From contig NC_014150.1 of the NCBI RefSeq assembly GCF_000092845.1, forward strand, positions 248,001 through 312,000: a stretch of 64,000 nt of DNA, given 5' to 3'. Below, in pieces: positions 39,066-48,227 of the stretch. The notes beneath the pieces were generated by a model. It searched no databases. It saw nothing but the letters and a program-made list of their open reading frames with translations, and was not told the origin of the DNA. The translations under genes were made by a program, and so were the position numbers. Within the stretch, counting starts at the first letter, position 1. Each line of letters starts with the position of its first letter. The DNA comes from Brachyspira murdochii DSM 12563. GTDB lineage: Bacteria; Spirochaetota; Brachyspiria; Brachyspirales; Brachyspiraceae.

Positions 39066-39872
39066 TTACATTCCAAACAATCCAAGTATAGAAACAAGTA
39101 TATAATCAGTTATAAGTATAATCATAAAACTATAAACAACACTTGTAGTAGTAGCCTTACCTACACCTTCAGCTCCTCCTGAAGTTCTAAATCCGTAGAA
39201 ACATGATATAATTATCACTTCAGCACCAAATATTGTAGACTTAATCAAACTGCCAATAAAATCCCCTACACTTATAACAGCAATAGCCCTATCAAAATAA
39301 TGCATAGGATCACTATGCAAAACAAATACTGTTACTATCGCCCCACCAACAACACCTATAATATTAGCCGAAACTGTAAGCATAGGAAGAGATATAACAG
39401 CAGCCCAAAAACGAGGTACAGCTACATATTCTATAGGATTAGTGTATAAAGTTTTTAAAGCATCTAACTGCTCACTTACCTGCATAGTACCTATTTCAGC
39501 AGTAACAGAACTCCCTACCCTTCCTGCAAATATCAAAGCAAGAAGCATAGGCGATAATTCCTTAACCATAGCCTTACCAACCATAGAGCCTACAAACTGA
39601 GAAATACCTTTCAATACACTGTCAAGTACTACCGCTATCTGTAAAGACATAACCATACCAGTACAAAGCACCGTAACAGCAGCAACAACAAATGAATCAA
39701 CCCCCATTCTTATTATCTGCTCTTTTAAAAGTTTAAAAGAGAAAGAAGATCTAAAAGTATATCTGAACACCTCTATAATAAGAAAAGCAAATTCACCCAA
39801 AGTTGCAAGAAAATAGTTTATTTTATTTTTAACACCTTTTCGTAATTCTATTTTTACATCAAATAATTCCAT
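39066..39872 (-). CDS. mlaE: MlaE-type ABC transporter permease
   Basis: A 268-residue integral membrane permease of the MlaE family, which moves phospholipids between inner and outer membranes. It has about five to six helices and the family core KELSPMLLALIFAGRVGSS (about residues 103-121). It is the third gene of the rplI-dnaB-mlaE unit, 21 nt after dnaB. The ATPase (mlaF) and substrate-binding (mlaD) genes are not next to it; 673 nt of gene-free DNA follow. Confidence 0.9.
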   Translation of the reverse strand: MELFDVKIELRKGVKNKINYFLATLGEFAFLIIEVFRYTFRSSFSFKLLKEQIIRMGVDSFVVAAVTVLCTGMVMSLQIAVVLDSVLKGISQFVGSMVGKAMVKELSPMLLALIFAGRVGSSVTAEIGTMQVSEQLDALKTLYTNPIEYVAVPRFWAAVISLPMLTVSANIIGVVGGAIVTVFVLHSDPMHYFDRAIAVISVGDFIGSLIKSTIFGAEVIIISCFYGFRTSGGAEGVGKATTTSVVYSFMIILITDYILVSILGLFGM

Positions 39873-39893
39873 AATAAAATTACCCCTATAATA

Positions 39894-41297
39894 TTATGCA
39901 TCATTGTTATTATTATATATATTCTCAAATCTAGTTTGGTCAGCTATAAAATGAAGCGGTATTCCATCATGTATAGCACCATTTCTATGTTTTGCAAGTA
40001 TTACTTCAACCTGATTAGTTTTGTCATCTATAACTTCATCATCTTTTTCTTCTTTATTAGGCTTTTGTCTATGAAGAAACATAACGATGTCAGCGTCCTG
40101 CTCTATAGAACCAGATTCCCTAAGGTCTGAAAGTCTAGGCTTGTCCTGTCTTTGTTCAACAGCCCTAGATAACTGAGCTAAAGATATAACAGGTACATTA
40201 AGCTCCTTAGCCAACGCTTTAAGCCCCCTTGAAATATCTGCTATTTCCTGTTCTCTTGTACCGTTTCTTCTAGTCTGAACTCCAGAATGTATAAGCTGAA
40301 GATAATCTACAACTATCAATTTTAAATCAATTTCTTTTCCAGAAGTTTTACTCATCTCGGCAAATCTGTACTTCATCTGCCTAGCTATACCGCGTATTTC
40401 CATTATAGTTAATTGACTGGAATCATCTATTAAAAGATTAGCCTGGGATAAGCTATTAAAAGTCTGTCCGAGTTTAGTCCATTCCTGCTTTTCCAAATCC
40501 CCAGACCTTATTCTTGATAAACTAATTCTAGCCTTACTAGCTATTAACCTTTCTACAAGCTGCATTCGGCTCATCTCAAGAGAGAAAAAACCTATACCAA
40601 AACCTGTAGTTTCTATATTAGTAATAACATGTTCTACGATATTAAGTGCAAAACTTGTTTTACCTACAGAAGGTCTTGCCGCTAATATAATCAAATCAGA
40701 AGGCTGAAAACCATGAGTAATCTTATCAAGTGATATAAAACCAGAAGGAACTCCAGTTACAGTACCTTTATGCTTTTTTCTGCTTTCTATAGTAGTTAAA
40801 GCCTCGTAAAGCAGTTCCCGTATATGAATAAAATCATTACTTAATCTTCTTTGAGTAACCTCAAATATTTTTTTCTCAGCAAAGTCCGCTATTTCTTTAG
40901 TTTCTGCATCTTTAGCCTCATAAGCTGATTTTTGTATATCCTGAGCTGCTGTTATTAAATCTCTAAGTAATGATTTTTCAGCGATAATTTCAGCATAATA
41001 TTTGGCATTCTGATGAAATGGCGTACCATCTATTATACGCATCAAATACGCTTCATCATTTTGAATAATCTTTTCAAATAAGCCATTTTCTTTAAGGTAT
41101 CTTAAAGTGGTCTCAGCATTAACCGCTATACCCCTATTATTCATCTCTATGATACTTTCATAAAGAAGCCTGTTTCTTTCACTGTAGAAATCGGTAGATT
41201 TTATTTTGGATAAAGCTGCTGATATAGCCTGAGAGTTTTGAAGCATCGCCCCCAATAGAGACTCTTCAGCCTCTATTGAGCAGGGTGTATTATTCAT
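39894..41297 (-). CDS. dnaB: Replicative DNA helicase DnaB
   Basis: The hexameric helicase that unwinds DNA at the replication fork. The 467-residue product has an N-terminal DnaG-interaction domain (SIEAEESLLGAML) and a RecA-type motor with Walker A ARPSVGKT (residues 207-214), Walker B LIVVDYLQLI, and the AQLSRAVEQR and RESGSIEQDAD motifs. No intein is present. It lies between rplI (37 nt upstream) and mlaE. Confidence 0.97.
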   Translation of the reverse strand: MNNTPCSIEAEESLLGAMLQNSQAISAALSKIKSTDFYSERNRLLYESIIEMNNRGIAVNAETTLRYLKENGLFEKIIQNDEAYLMRIIDGTPFHQNAKYYAEIIAEKSLLRDLITAAQDIQKSAYEAKDAETKEIADFAEKKIFEVTQRRLSNDFIHIRELLYEALTTIESRKKHKGTVTGVPSGFISLDKITHGFQPSDLIILAARPSVGKTSFALNIVEHVITNIETTGFGIGFFSLEMSRMQLVERLIASKARISLSRIRSGDLEKQEWTKLGQTFNSLSQANLLIDDSSQLTIMEIRGIARQMKYRFAEMSKTSGKEIDLKLIVVDYLQLIHSGVQTRRNGTREQEIADISRGLKALAKELNVPVISLAQLSRAVEQRQDKPRLSDLRESGSIEQDADIVMFLHRQKPNKEEKDDEVIDDKTNQVEVILAKHRNGAIHDGIPLHFIADQTRFENIYNNNNDA

Positions 41298-41334
41298 AAA
41301 TATTATGCCTATTAATTGATACTAAGCCTTAATA

Positions 41335-41853
41335 TCAAGCTTGTACTGTTTCAGAAGTATTATTGTTTTCTTCTTTTATTTCCTCTGTTACTTCTACAAC
41401 TTCATTATTATCTATATTAACAACTTTAATTTTGATAACAGCATTAACACTATGATATAATTTTATTTCAACATCAAACTCGCCAAGTTCTTTAATATGT
41501 TTTTCCATATGAACATCGCGTTTATTTATATCAATTTCTTTTTCTTTTAAAGCATCAACTATAGTCTGCTGACTAACAGAACCGTATAATTTACCATTTT
41601 CAGCAACTTTCATAGGTATAACTACGCTTATATCAACAATTTTACCTTTTAATATTTCAGCTTCCATTTTTCTTTTAGCTCTTTTTTTCTCCAAACTTTT
41701 CTGCATTTGAGCTAAAGTTCTTAAATTAGCTGCATTTTTTATTACAGCTATATTTCTTGGAATAAGGTAATTTCTTGCATAGCCGTCTTTTACTTTACAT
41801 ATATCACCTTCATAACCTAATGATATAAAATCTTTTTTTAAGATAACTTCCAT
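41335..41853 (-). CDS. rplI: Large ribosomal subunit protein bL9
   Basis: bL9 binds 23S rRNA near the L1 stalk. The 172-residue product starts with the signature MEVILKKDFISLGYEGD then VKDGYARNYLIPR. It continues with the long connecting helix rich in Lys/Arg and the C-terminal domain, and has a Glu/Asn/Thr-rich tail making it longer than the usual ~150. It leads the rplI-dnaB-mlaE unit; the common partners rpsF, ssb and rpsR are not upstream. Confidence 0.95.
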   Translation of the reverse strand: MEVILKKDFISLGYEGDICKVKDGYARNYLIPRNIAVIKNAANLRTLAQMQKSLEKKRAKRKMEAEILKGKIVDISVVIPMKVAENGKLYGSVSQQTIVDALKEKEIDINKRDVHMEKHIKELGEFDVEIKLYHSVNAVIKIKVVNIDNNEVVEVTEEIKEENNNTSETVQA

Positions 41854-41976
41854 TTGCCTTCTCCTTGATATCGCTATTAAATAATATAATAAATTTCTAG
41901 TTTACAATTTACATATTATATCATATTACATATATTATAGCAAGTACCTTATATACAAATACTTATATATAGTATG

Positions 41977-42004
41977 TTGATTTTTTTTATTATTATGTTA
42001 TAAT
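41977..42004 (+). promoter_or_regulatory. Predicted sigma-70 promoter of the flavodoxin gene
   Basis: TTGATT, a 16-nt AT spacer and TATAAT, 34 nt before the ATG. A short inverted repeat TTAGA-GTAT-TCTAA (42006-42019) lies at the expected transcript start, followed by AAGGAG. Confidence 0.6.
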
Positions 42005-42038
42005 ATTAGAGTATTCTAACATAAGGAGTTAATTTAAT

Positions 42039-42554
42039 ATGAAATATTCTATAGTTTATACTAGTAAAAGCGGTAATACAGAAAAATTAGCATTAGCTAT
42101 AAAAGAATCTGCTAACGGAGAATGTCTTCAATGCGTAAAAGCTGATGCAGCAGATGCTAATAAAATTGCTGAATCTGACTTAGTATTTGTAGGTGCTGGA
42201 AGTTATAAAGGTACTTGCGATGAGGCTGCTGGTAAGTTTATGCAGACTTTAAAAAACAAAAAAGTATTTTTATTTATGACTGTAGGCTACGGTAATAATC
42301 AGGAATATTATGATAAAATGCTTAATCCTGCAAAAACTTTCTTAGATTCTTCTAATACATTGGCAGGTACTTATGCTTGCCAAGGTCAATGGATAGATGG
42401 TCAGAAGAAAAATTTAGAAAATATGCTTGAAAAAGCTGCAACTGATGATGAGAAAAAAGTTGTTCAATCTAAATTAGCTAATTATGATAATGCTATGGGA
42501 CACCCTAATGCTGATGATTTAAACAAATTGAAAGAAGCTATTAAAACTCTATAA
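42039..42554 (+). CDS. Flavodoxin family protein
   Basis: A 171-residue FMN-binding electron carrier or small reductase. The N-terminal phosphate loop is YTSKSGNTEKLA (residues 8-19). A second strand-loop LVFVGAGSYKGTCDEAAGKF follows, then VFLFMTVGYGNN. The C-terminal part (CQGQWIDGQKKNLENM, then GHPNADDLNKLK) is typical of longer flavodoxin-fold reductases. It has its own promoter and terminator, so it is monocistronic. Its partner enzyme is unknown. Confidence 0.85.
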   Translation: MKYSIVYTSKSGNTEKLALAIKESANGECLQCVKADAADANKIAESDLVFVGAGSYKGTCDEAAGKFMQTLKNKKVFLFMTVGYGNNQEYYDKMLNPAKTFLDSSNTLAGTYACQGQWIDGQKKNLENMLEKAATDDEKKVVQSKLANYDNAMGHPNADDLNKLKEAIKTL

Positions 42555-42574
42555 ATATTTACCCATCAAATTAA

Positions 42575-42619
42575 CCCTCTATAAAAAAAATATTAATTCT
42601 ATTATAGAGGGCTTTTTAT
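42575..42619. terminator. Bidirectional terminator (flavodoxin/tatD)
   Basis: CCCTCTATAA pairs perfectly with TTATAGAGGG over a 17-nt loop, followed by CTTTTT. A-runs in the loop could also serve the convergent tatD gene. Confidence 0.8.
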
Positions 42620-42632
42620 ATTTTTATACAAA

Positions 42633-43445
42633 TTAAATTCTATTCAAATCTATAGGAAGCTCCAAAACTCTTACAGTATTTTCTAAAGCTTTCCTCATAA
42701 TATCTTCGCTTTTTTCACCGCTTGCCTCAGCCAATACTTCAACTGTATATGGTATAAATGATGGTTCATTTGCCCTACCCCTTACTTTTTGCGGAGTTAA
42801 ATACGGAGCATCTGTTTCTATTGTAAACATATCCTTTGGCACATACTTAAAGGCTTCTCTTATAAAATCATTTTTTATATATGTAGATGAACCTGAAAAA
42901 GAAAGTATATATCCCAAATCCAAAGCATTTTTAGCATCTTCAACATTGCCGCTGAAACAATGAAATATTCCTCTTTTTGGTATATCAGCTTCTCTAAGAA
43001 TTTTAAAAGTATCTTTAAATGCATTTCTGCTATGTATCAATATAGGAAGATCCGTATTTTTAGCAGCCTCGCATAAAGCCAAAAAAAATTCACGCTGCTC
43101 ATTTTTATTTGAATCATCATGGTAATAGTCAAGTCCTATTTCACCTACAGCATATATTGACTTATTCTTATTTTTTAATGTCTTTTTATTTAAATTTTTT
43201 ATTTTCAATTCAAAAGCCTTTAATGTATCCTCATCATTTTCATTGGCATAGTCTGGATAATACCCCATACTAAAAAATACCCCCTCAGCATCAGAAAGTA
43301 TAAACATACGTTCGTCTATATCATTAGGGTGAACTCCTATATCTACAAAATAAAATATACCCGCCTTATTAGCTCTCTCTAAAACCTCTTCCAGTTCTTT
43401 ACTCTTCTTTGATATGTATGTAAGATGGCAATGACTGTCTATCAT
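42633..43445 (-). CDS. tatD: TatD family metal-dependent hydrolase/DNase
   Basis: A 270-residue TIM-barrel metal hydrolase. Metal ligands are visible: His5 and His7 in DSHCHL, Glu in AVGEIGLDYY, His in LPILIHSRNA, His in GIFHCFSG and Asp in TIETDAPYL. Family members are 3'-5' DNases or processing deacylases. It is co-transcribed with the HIT gene 20 nt upstream. Confidence 0.93.
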   Translation of the reverse strand: MIDSHCHLTYISKKSKELEEVLERANKAGIFYFVDIGVHPNDIDERMFILSDAEGVFFSMGYYPDYANENDEDTLKAFELKIKNLNKKTLKNKNKSIYAVGEIGLDYYHDDSNKNEQREFFLALCEAAKNTDLPILIHSRNAFKDTFKILREADIPKRGIFHCFSGNVEDAKNALDLGYILSFSGSSTYIKNDFIREAFKYVPKDMFTIETDAPYLTPQKVRGRANEPSFIPYTVEVLAEASGEKSEDIMRKALENTVRVLELPIDLNRI

Positions 43446-43465
43446 TATGTTACTCCAATTATTAT

Positions 43466-43816
43466 TTATTCTTCCAAATTATCGCCTGAAAGTATATGAA
43501 AATGCACATGAAATACGCTTTGTCCTGCACCTTTTCCGCAATTATTTATAACTCTGAAAGATTCTAATTTCTGTTCTTTAGAAACTTCCTTTATAGTTTC
43601 TAAAACTTTATTCATCAAAAACTCATCTGTTTCCAATATATTTTGTACATGAGGCTTTGGTACAACAAGCAAATGTACTTTAGCTTTCGGGTTTAAATCT
43701 GCAAATACAACACAGTATTCATTTTCTTTTATAAAATTTGAAGGAATATCTCCTTTAATTATTTTACAGAATATACAGTCTTTATCAAAATATTTATCAT
43801 CATTATAATTACTCAT
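43466..43816 (-). CDS. HIT family (HinT-like) nucleotide hydrolase
   Basis: A 116-residue histidine-triad protein that hydrolyses purine nucleoside phosphoramidates or similar adenylated substrates. It has the zinc-type start CIFCKIIKGDIPS, the LLVVPKPH strand and the triad His103-Val-His105-Phe-His107. It precedes tatD by 20 nt. Confidence 0.95.
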   Translation of the reverse strand: MSNYNDDKYFDKDCIFCKIIKGDIPSNFIKENEYCVVFADLNPKAKVHLLVVPKPHVQNILETDEFLMNKVLETIKEVSKEQKLESFRVINNCGKGAGQSVFHVHFHILSGDNLEE

Positions 43817-43994
43817 AAAAAAACTCCTATAGAAATATTATAAAATCGTTTAATAATATATAATAAAATAAAAAATTAATCTATATATTATTATACTCTA
43901 TTTAATAAAAATAAGCTAATTAAAAATTGAAATTAATCTCATTATATATATAATATACAAATCAAAAAAATTATATTTATTTAAGGTTATAAAA

Positions 43995-44801
43995 ATGATA
44001 GAAAATATCCCACCAGCATTACTTGCATTATTCGGCGGAACTATAACATTTACTTTTACAGCATTAGGCTCAGCACTTGTATTTTTCTTTTCAAAAGAAA
44101 TCAAACATAAAGTATTTGCTTCTATGTACGGATTTGCGGCAGGAGTTATGATGGCTGCAAGTTTTTGGTCGTTGCTTGCACCTTCTATAGAGTTATCAAA
44201 AAATACTAATCTGCCAAATTGGGTTATACCCGCTTTCGGATTTTTATTCGGAGCATTTTTTATATGGGTACTAGATAAAATACTTCCTCATATGCATATA
44301 GTAAATGGAAACGAACAAAAAGAAGGAACAAACACAAAACTTTCAAAAAATATACTTTTATTTCTAGCCGTAACTTTGCATAATATACCAGAAGGTTTGG
44401 CAGTGGGAATAACATTCGGAGCTTTCTCTATAGGAAATGCTGATGTAACTTTTAATGCTGCTTTGGTATTAGCATTGGCAATAGGTTTGCAGAACTTTCC
44501 AGAGGGTGCTGCCGTATCACTTCCTCTTAAAACAAATGGAGTATCAAATATAAAATCTTTCTTATTTGGTGCAATATCTGGAATAGTAGAGCCTATTGCT
44601 GCTGTTATAGGTGCTTTAGCTGTTACTAAACTTACGCTTATACTTCCTATAGCATTATCTTTTTCTGCTGGTGCTATGATATATGTTGTTGTAGAAGAAC
44701 TTGTACCTGAAGCTGTAGCTGAAGAACATAATCATTTTGGGGTATTTGGTTTTATAATTGGTTTTGCTGTGATGATGGTTCTTGATGTGGCTTTAGGATA
44801 A
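43995..44801 (+). CDS. ZIP family metal transporter
   Basis: A 268-residue inner-membrane transporter for Zn, Fe or Mn, similar to ZupT. It has eight helices. The metal-path motifs are LHNIPEGLAVG in helix 4 and LQNFPEGAAVS in helix 5. A short His-containing loop (PHMHIVNGN) lies between helices 3 and 4. The next gene (hydrolase) starts 20 nt downstream, so the two may be co-transcribed. Confidence 0.92.
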   Translation: MIENIPPALLALFGGTITFTFTALGSALVFFFSKEIKHKVFASMYGFAAGVMMAASFWSLLAPSIELSKNTNLPNWVIPAFGFLFGAFFIWVLDKILPHMHIVNGNEQKEGTNTKLSKNILLFLAVTLHNIPEGLAVGITFGAFSIGNADVTFNAALVLALAIGLQNFPEGAAVSLPLKTNGVSNIKSFLFGAISGIVEPIAAVIGALAVTKLTLILPIALSFSAGAMIYVVVEELVPEAVAEEHNHFGVFGFIIGFAVMMVLDVALG

Positions 44802-44821
44802 AATTTTATAAGGATTGTTTA

Positions 44822-45772
44822 ATGATAATAGTATTATATATAATGCTATCTGTAATAATTATAACGGCAGTAACTTTAATAATTACAGCAAATCACTTTG
44901 TAAACAAACTTCTTATAAAAACTAATAAAAAACTTTTTGAAAGAAAAGAAAAAACAAAAGAAGAAGATGAAGAAAAAAAATTAATAAAAGAAAAAAGAAA
45001 GATATGGTTTGAAGAAAATCAAAAAGATATATACACAGTTTCAAGTGATAATTTAAAACTTCATGCTCATTTAATAAATAATAATAGTAATGTATATGTT
45101 ATAATAGTTCACCCATATGAAGGCAGAGGATCTTATATGAAATATTTTATAGAAAAATTTTATAATATGGGATTTAATGTACTTGCTATAGATTTAAGAA
45201 GTCATGGTGAAAGCGAAGGCAATATATATTCATTAGGATATTTAGAGAGGCTTGATGTATTAGCTTGGATTAAGTATATCAATAATAATTATAATAATGC
45301 TAAAATTATTCTATACGGAATTTCAATGGGAGCAAATGCTGTTATGATGTGCAGCGGTGAAAATTTAAATGAAGATTCAAATAAAGATTTAAATAATATA
45401 AAAGCAATTATAGAGGATGCAGGGTTTACAAATGCATACGAGCAGTTAAAAGAAAGACTTGACATAGCAAATAAATTTTCTTTTCTTCCTATAGTAGAAT
45501 TAACTTCTCTAATGGCAAAAATAAGACTTAGGTTTTCATTTAATGATATTAATGTCGAAAAAAGTGTATCAAAATCAAAAGTGCCTATACTCTTTATACA
45601 TGGTGATAAAGATGAGTTGGTTAATTGCAATATGCTACACAAACTTTATAATTCATGCTCATCAGAAAAAGAAAAGCTCATAATTAAAGACGGAGGGCAT
45701 ATATCAGCAGTAATGAAAGATGAAAGTTTATACTGGAATACTATTAATAATTTTATAAATAAATATATTTAA
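44822..45772 (+). CDS. Membrane-anchored alpha/beta hydrolase
   Basis: A 316-residue protein with one N-terminal helix (residues 3-25) and a charged Lys/Glu linker. The alpha/beta-hydrolase core has nucleophile motif YGISMGAN, oxyanion region VHPYEGRGSYM, RSHGESEG, the acid in FIHGDKDELV and His in GGHISAVM. It resembles the YqkD/BAAT-like family of serine hydrolases. Substrate unknown; ester or peptide hydrolysis is inferred. Confidence 0.85.
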   Translation: MIIVLYIMLSVIIITAVTLIITANHFVNKLLIKTNKKLFERKEKTKEEDEEKKLIKEKRKIWFEENQKDIYTVSSDNLKLHAHLINNNSNVYVIIVHPYEGRGSYMKYFIEKFYNMGFNVLAIDLRSHGESEGNIYSLGYLERLDVLAWIKYINNNYNNAKIILYGISMGANAVMMCSGENLNEDSNKDLNNIKAIIEDAGFTNAYEQLKERLDIANKFSFLPIVELTSLMAKIRLRFSFNDINVEKSVSKSKVPILFIHGDKDELVNCNMLHKLYNSCSSEKEKLIIKDGGHISAVMKDESLYWNTINNFINKYI

Positions 45773-45804
45773 TTAATAGTTTTAATGTACATTAAATAGC
45801 TTTA

Positions 45805-46743
45805 TTATAACTCTTCTATTTCCTTTATACTAAGCCCTGTAATATCGCTTATCAGTGCTATATCTATATTTTTATTTTTCATATTTTTGGCAGTTAATAT
45901 TTGATTTTCTTTTATTCCTTTCTCTATACCTTTCTCTATTCCTTTTTTAAAACCTTCTTCAATACCTAATCTTCTTTCTTCTTCCAACATTATCTGATTA
46001 CCATATAAATAAGCCTCTCTTTTATCGTACTCATTCATCATAAGTCTGTCTTTTATAAAATTATTATATCTTTTCTGTACCTCTTCCATTATAGGTTTTT
46101 CTTTAACTAATTCTGACATAATTACCTCCCTATTATCTTTTTCTTTAATAGTAAAAAATTTAAGCCAGCAGTCTAAATCTTTATCTAATAAATTGTCTTT
46201 AAATTTCTTTATCTCAATTATATGTATCTGTAAATGATCTGTAAGCAGTCTTTTACTCTTAGTATCATAAATCATATAGCAGGAATGTATACAGTCATTA
46301 TTATCTAAATTAAAATTAAGTAGATTGATACTAATAACTGGAGTTAGAGCATCATACTTTTCACCCTGCTTTAAAAGTTTGCTGTAATTGGAAGCCCAAT
46401 AATATAATATGCGTTCTGGAAATCTTGAATTGCCTTGAAGCTGAATCTCTATTATAACAACTGTTCCATTTTGTGTAATGCATTTAACGTCAAGGCGTCT
46501 GCGACATCTGTCCACCTTGCGTGCCACCTTTGGTGCAATACTTTCTTTATCATCATAATTTTCTTTATAGTTAAGGCGACTGCCCGCCTTTGGCGACGGT
46601 GTCAAAATCTCTACACTTCTAAAAGTTTTCATATTAGCGTCAAGCATTGTAGAATTAATAAAATCAAGTAATATAAAATTACTATCTTTAGATGAGAATA
46701 AATATCTCACAAAATAATCATTTAATACATTAATATCTCTCAT
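45805..46743 (-). CDS. PD-(D/E)XK (Rpn/PDDEXK_2) transposase-family protein with inserts
   Basis: A 312-residue Rpn-family nuclease, related to recombination-promoting nucleases and common in Brachyspira. It shares NVLNDYF, a DVKCITQNGTVVIIEIQ nuclease strand (Asp, ExQ) and YYWASNYSK with the gene at 63480. Relative to that gene it has two in-frame extra segments: SPKAGSR and APKVARKVDRCRRR, both encoded by GC-rich DNA. The C-terminal part has KGIEKGIEKGIKE repeats and a helix-rich tail. No ribosome-binding site precedes the ATG; the -10 box ends 6 nt before it. Confidence 0.8.
   Translation of the reverse strand: MRDINVLNDYFVRYLFSSKDSNFILLDFINSTMLDANMKTFRSVEILTPSPKAGSRLNYKENYDDKESIAPKVARKVDRCRRRLDVKCITQNGTVVIIEIQLQGNSRFPERILYYWASNYSKLLKQGEKYDALTPVISINLLNFNLDNNDCIHSCYMIYDTKSKRLLTDHLQIHIIEIKKFKDNLLDKDLDCWLKFFTIKEKDNREVIMSELVKEKPIMEEVQKRYNNFIKDRLMMNEYDKREAYLYGNQIMLEEERRLGIEEGFKKGIEKGIEKGIKENQILTAKNMKNKNIDIALISDITGLSIKEIEEL
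46495..46536 (-). repeat. GC-rich in-frame insert 1 in the PD-(D/E)XK gene
   Basis: These 42 nt (26 G/C by count) encode APKVARKVDRCRRR, absent in the homologue at 63480. The minus strand begins GCACCAAAGGTGGCA and ends CGCAGACGC, resembling insert 2 (GCCAAAGGCGGGCAGTCGCC). A family of small mobile or expanding repeats is inferred. Confidence 0.55.
46575..46599 (-). repeat. GC-rich in-frame insert 2 in the PD-(D/E)XK gene
   Basis: About 21-25 nt, reading TCGCCAAAGGCGGGCAGTCG on the minus strand, encode SPKAGSR. GTCGCC occurs at both ends as a direct repeat and GCCAAAGGC is a small palindrome. It shares the CCAAAGG-GG-CA...CGCC pattern with insert 1. Confidence 0.55.
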
Positions 46744-46749
46744 GATATT

Positions 46750-46778
46750 ATTATACTAAAATTAATTATAAATGTAAA
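46750..46778 (-). promoter_or_regulatory. Promoter abutting the PD-(D/E)XK start codon
   Basis: TTTACA, a 17-nt spacer and TATAAT end only 6 nt (AATATC) before the ATG at 46743. Transcription should start at or within a base or two of the A of ATG, giving a leaderless mRNA. The same layout occurs at 63445-63473. Confidence 0.65.
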
Positions 46779-46807
46779 GCAGTATAATTTTTATAAATAG
46801 AAGTCTA

Positions 46808-48145
46808 TTATTTTTTTGTTTTAAAAGCGTACTTATGAAAATAAATACAAGTAGGAATTATACCTATAGCCCAACCAACAGGATTAGCAAACCATATACC
46901 CACATATCCAAAAGGTATAGATAAAAATACAGAGCCCCCTACTTTAATAATAAGTTCAGCTATTCCAGACATTAAAGGAATAAAAGCATTTCCTATAGCC
47001 CTTATAGAATTATTATATAAAAGTATTATAGCCAAAAACGGATAAAATAGTGATGATATCCTCAAATAGCCTCTGCATATATCTTTTATTGTATCTATAT
47101 ACTTATCATTTTTTGATATAAAAAGTTCTATTAAATTGTCTCCAAACAAAAATATAATAACAGCTGCTAATATACTTAAAGAGAGAGACAGTATTATTAT
47201 ACTTTTAAAACCTTCTCTAATTCTATCAAATTTGCAGGCTCCGAAATTTTGTGCTACATAAACAGCAAAAGCCTCTGATATGACAAAATAAGCCATAGAG
47301 GCAAACTGACTTATTCTGTTTCCAGTAGTATATGATGCCACAACATTAGTACCAAAAGTATTAACTACTCCGCTTATAATCATCTCCCCAATAGATAAAA
47401 ATACAGCCTGAATACTCATAGAAAAACCTATTTTTATTATCATAAATAAATTATCAAAATCAAACACTCTGTCATCTTTATTTAATTTCAGCATAGGAAA
47501 TTTTTTTATAATATAGAGTACACTTAAAAAAGCAGAAATTATCTGAGATATTACTGTAGCTATAGCGACCCCGGCAACATTCATATTTAATAAAGCAACA
47601 AATACCAAATCTAATATAATATTTATAATGGTTGTAAGTATAAGAAAATATAAAGGCGTTTTGCTATCGCCTAAAGCTCTTAATATACTTGCAGCCCCAT
47701 TATAAATAAGCTGCCCAAATGATAAGCCAATACATATTTGCAAATAGAGTACTGAATTATTTATAATATCATCAGGAGTTTTTAATAATACCATAAGAGG
47801 TCTTGAAAAAAATACACCTAATATTAATAATATGATAGAACTGAATAATGTAACATATATAGAGTTTAAAAAAGTTCTTTTAAGCATAGTTTCATTTTTA
47901 GCCCCAAAGAACTGCCCCATTACTATAGAAAATGCATTTGTAAATCCTATAGCAAATGATAAAAAGAAAAACATAGTTGAAGTAGTAGCACCAATAGCGG
48001 CCAAAGCCCTAGAACCTACAAACTTACCTATTATAATAGTATCAGCAACTCCATAAAACTGCTGAAATATTCCTCCTACAAGCATAGGTATAGAGAAATA
48101 TATTATAGTTTTGAATGGACTTCCAACAGTCATGTCTTTTGTCAT
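46808..48145 (-). CDS. MATE family efflux transporter
   Basis: A 445-residue, 12-helix cation-coupled exporter of the MATE (NorM/DinF) superfamily. The start MTVGSPFKTIIYFSIPMLVGGIF and the following GVADTIIIGKFVG are typical, and the second half repeats the plan (FVISEAFAVYVAQNFGA). Substrates cannot be predicted. It is on the same strand as the DUF58 gene, 82 nt downstream of it. Confidence 0.93.
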   Translation of the reverse strand: MTKDMTVGSPFKTIIYFSIPMLVGGIFQQFYGVADTIIIGKFVGSRALAAIGATTSTMFFFLSFAIGFTNAFSIVMGQFFGAKNETMLKRTFLNSIYVTLFSSIILLILGVFFSRPLMVLLKTPDDIINNSVLYLQICIGLSFGQLIYNGAASILRALGDSKTPLYFLILTTIINIILDLVFVALLNMNVAGVAIATVISQIISAFLSVLYIIKKFPMLKLNKDDRVFDFDNLFMIIKIGFSMSIQAVFLSIGEMIISGVVNTFGTNVVASYTTGNRISQFASMAYFVISEAFAVYVAQNFGACKFDRIREGFKSIIILSLSLSILAAVIIFLFGDNLIELFISKNDKYIDTIKDICRGYLRISSLFYPFLAIILLYNNSIRAIGNAFIPLMSGIAELIIKVGGSVFLSIPFGYVGIWFANPVGWAIGIIPTCIYFHKYAFKTKK

Positions 48146-48227
48146 AATAAAACTCTAAAAAAATATAGAGAATATTATATATTATTAACAAAAAATAAAA
48201 ATAGATTATTATTATAAAAAATAAAAA

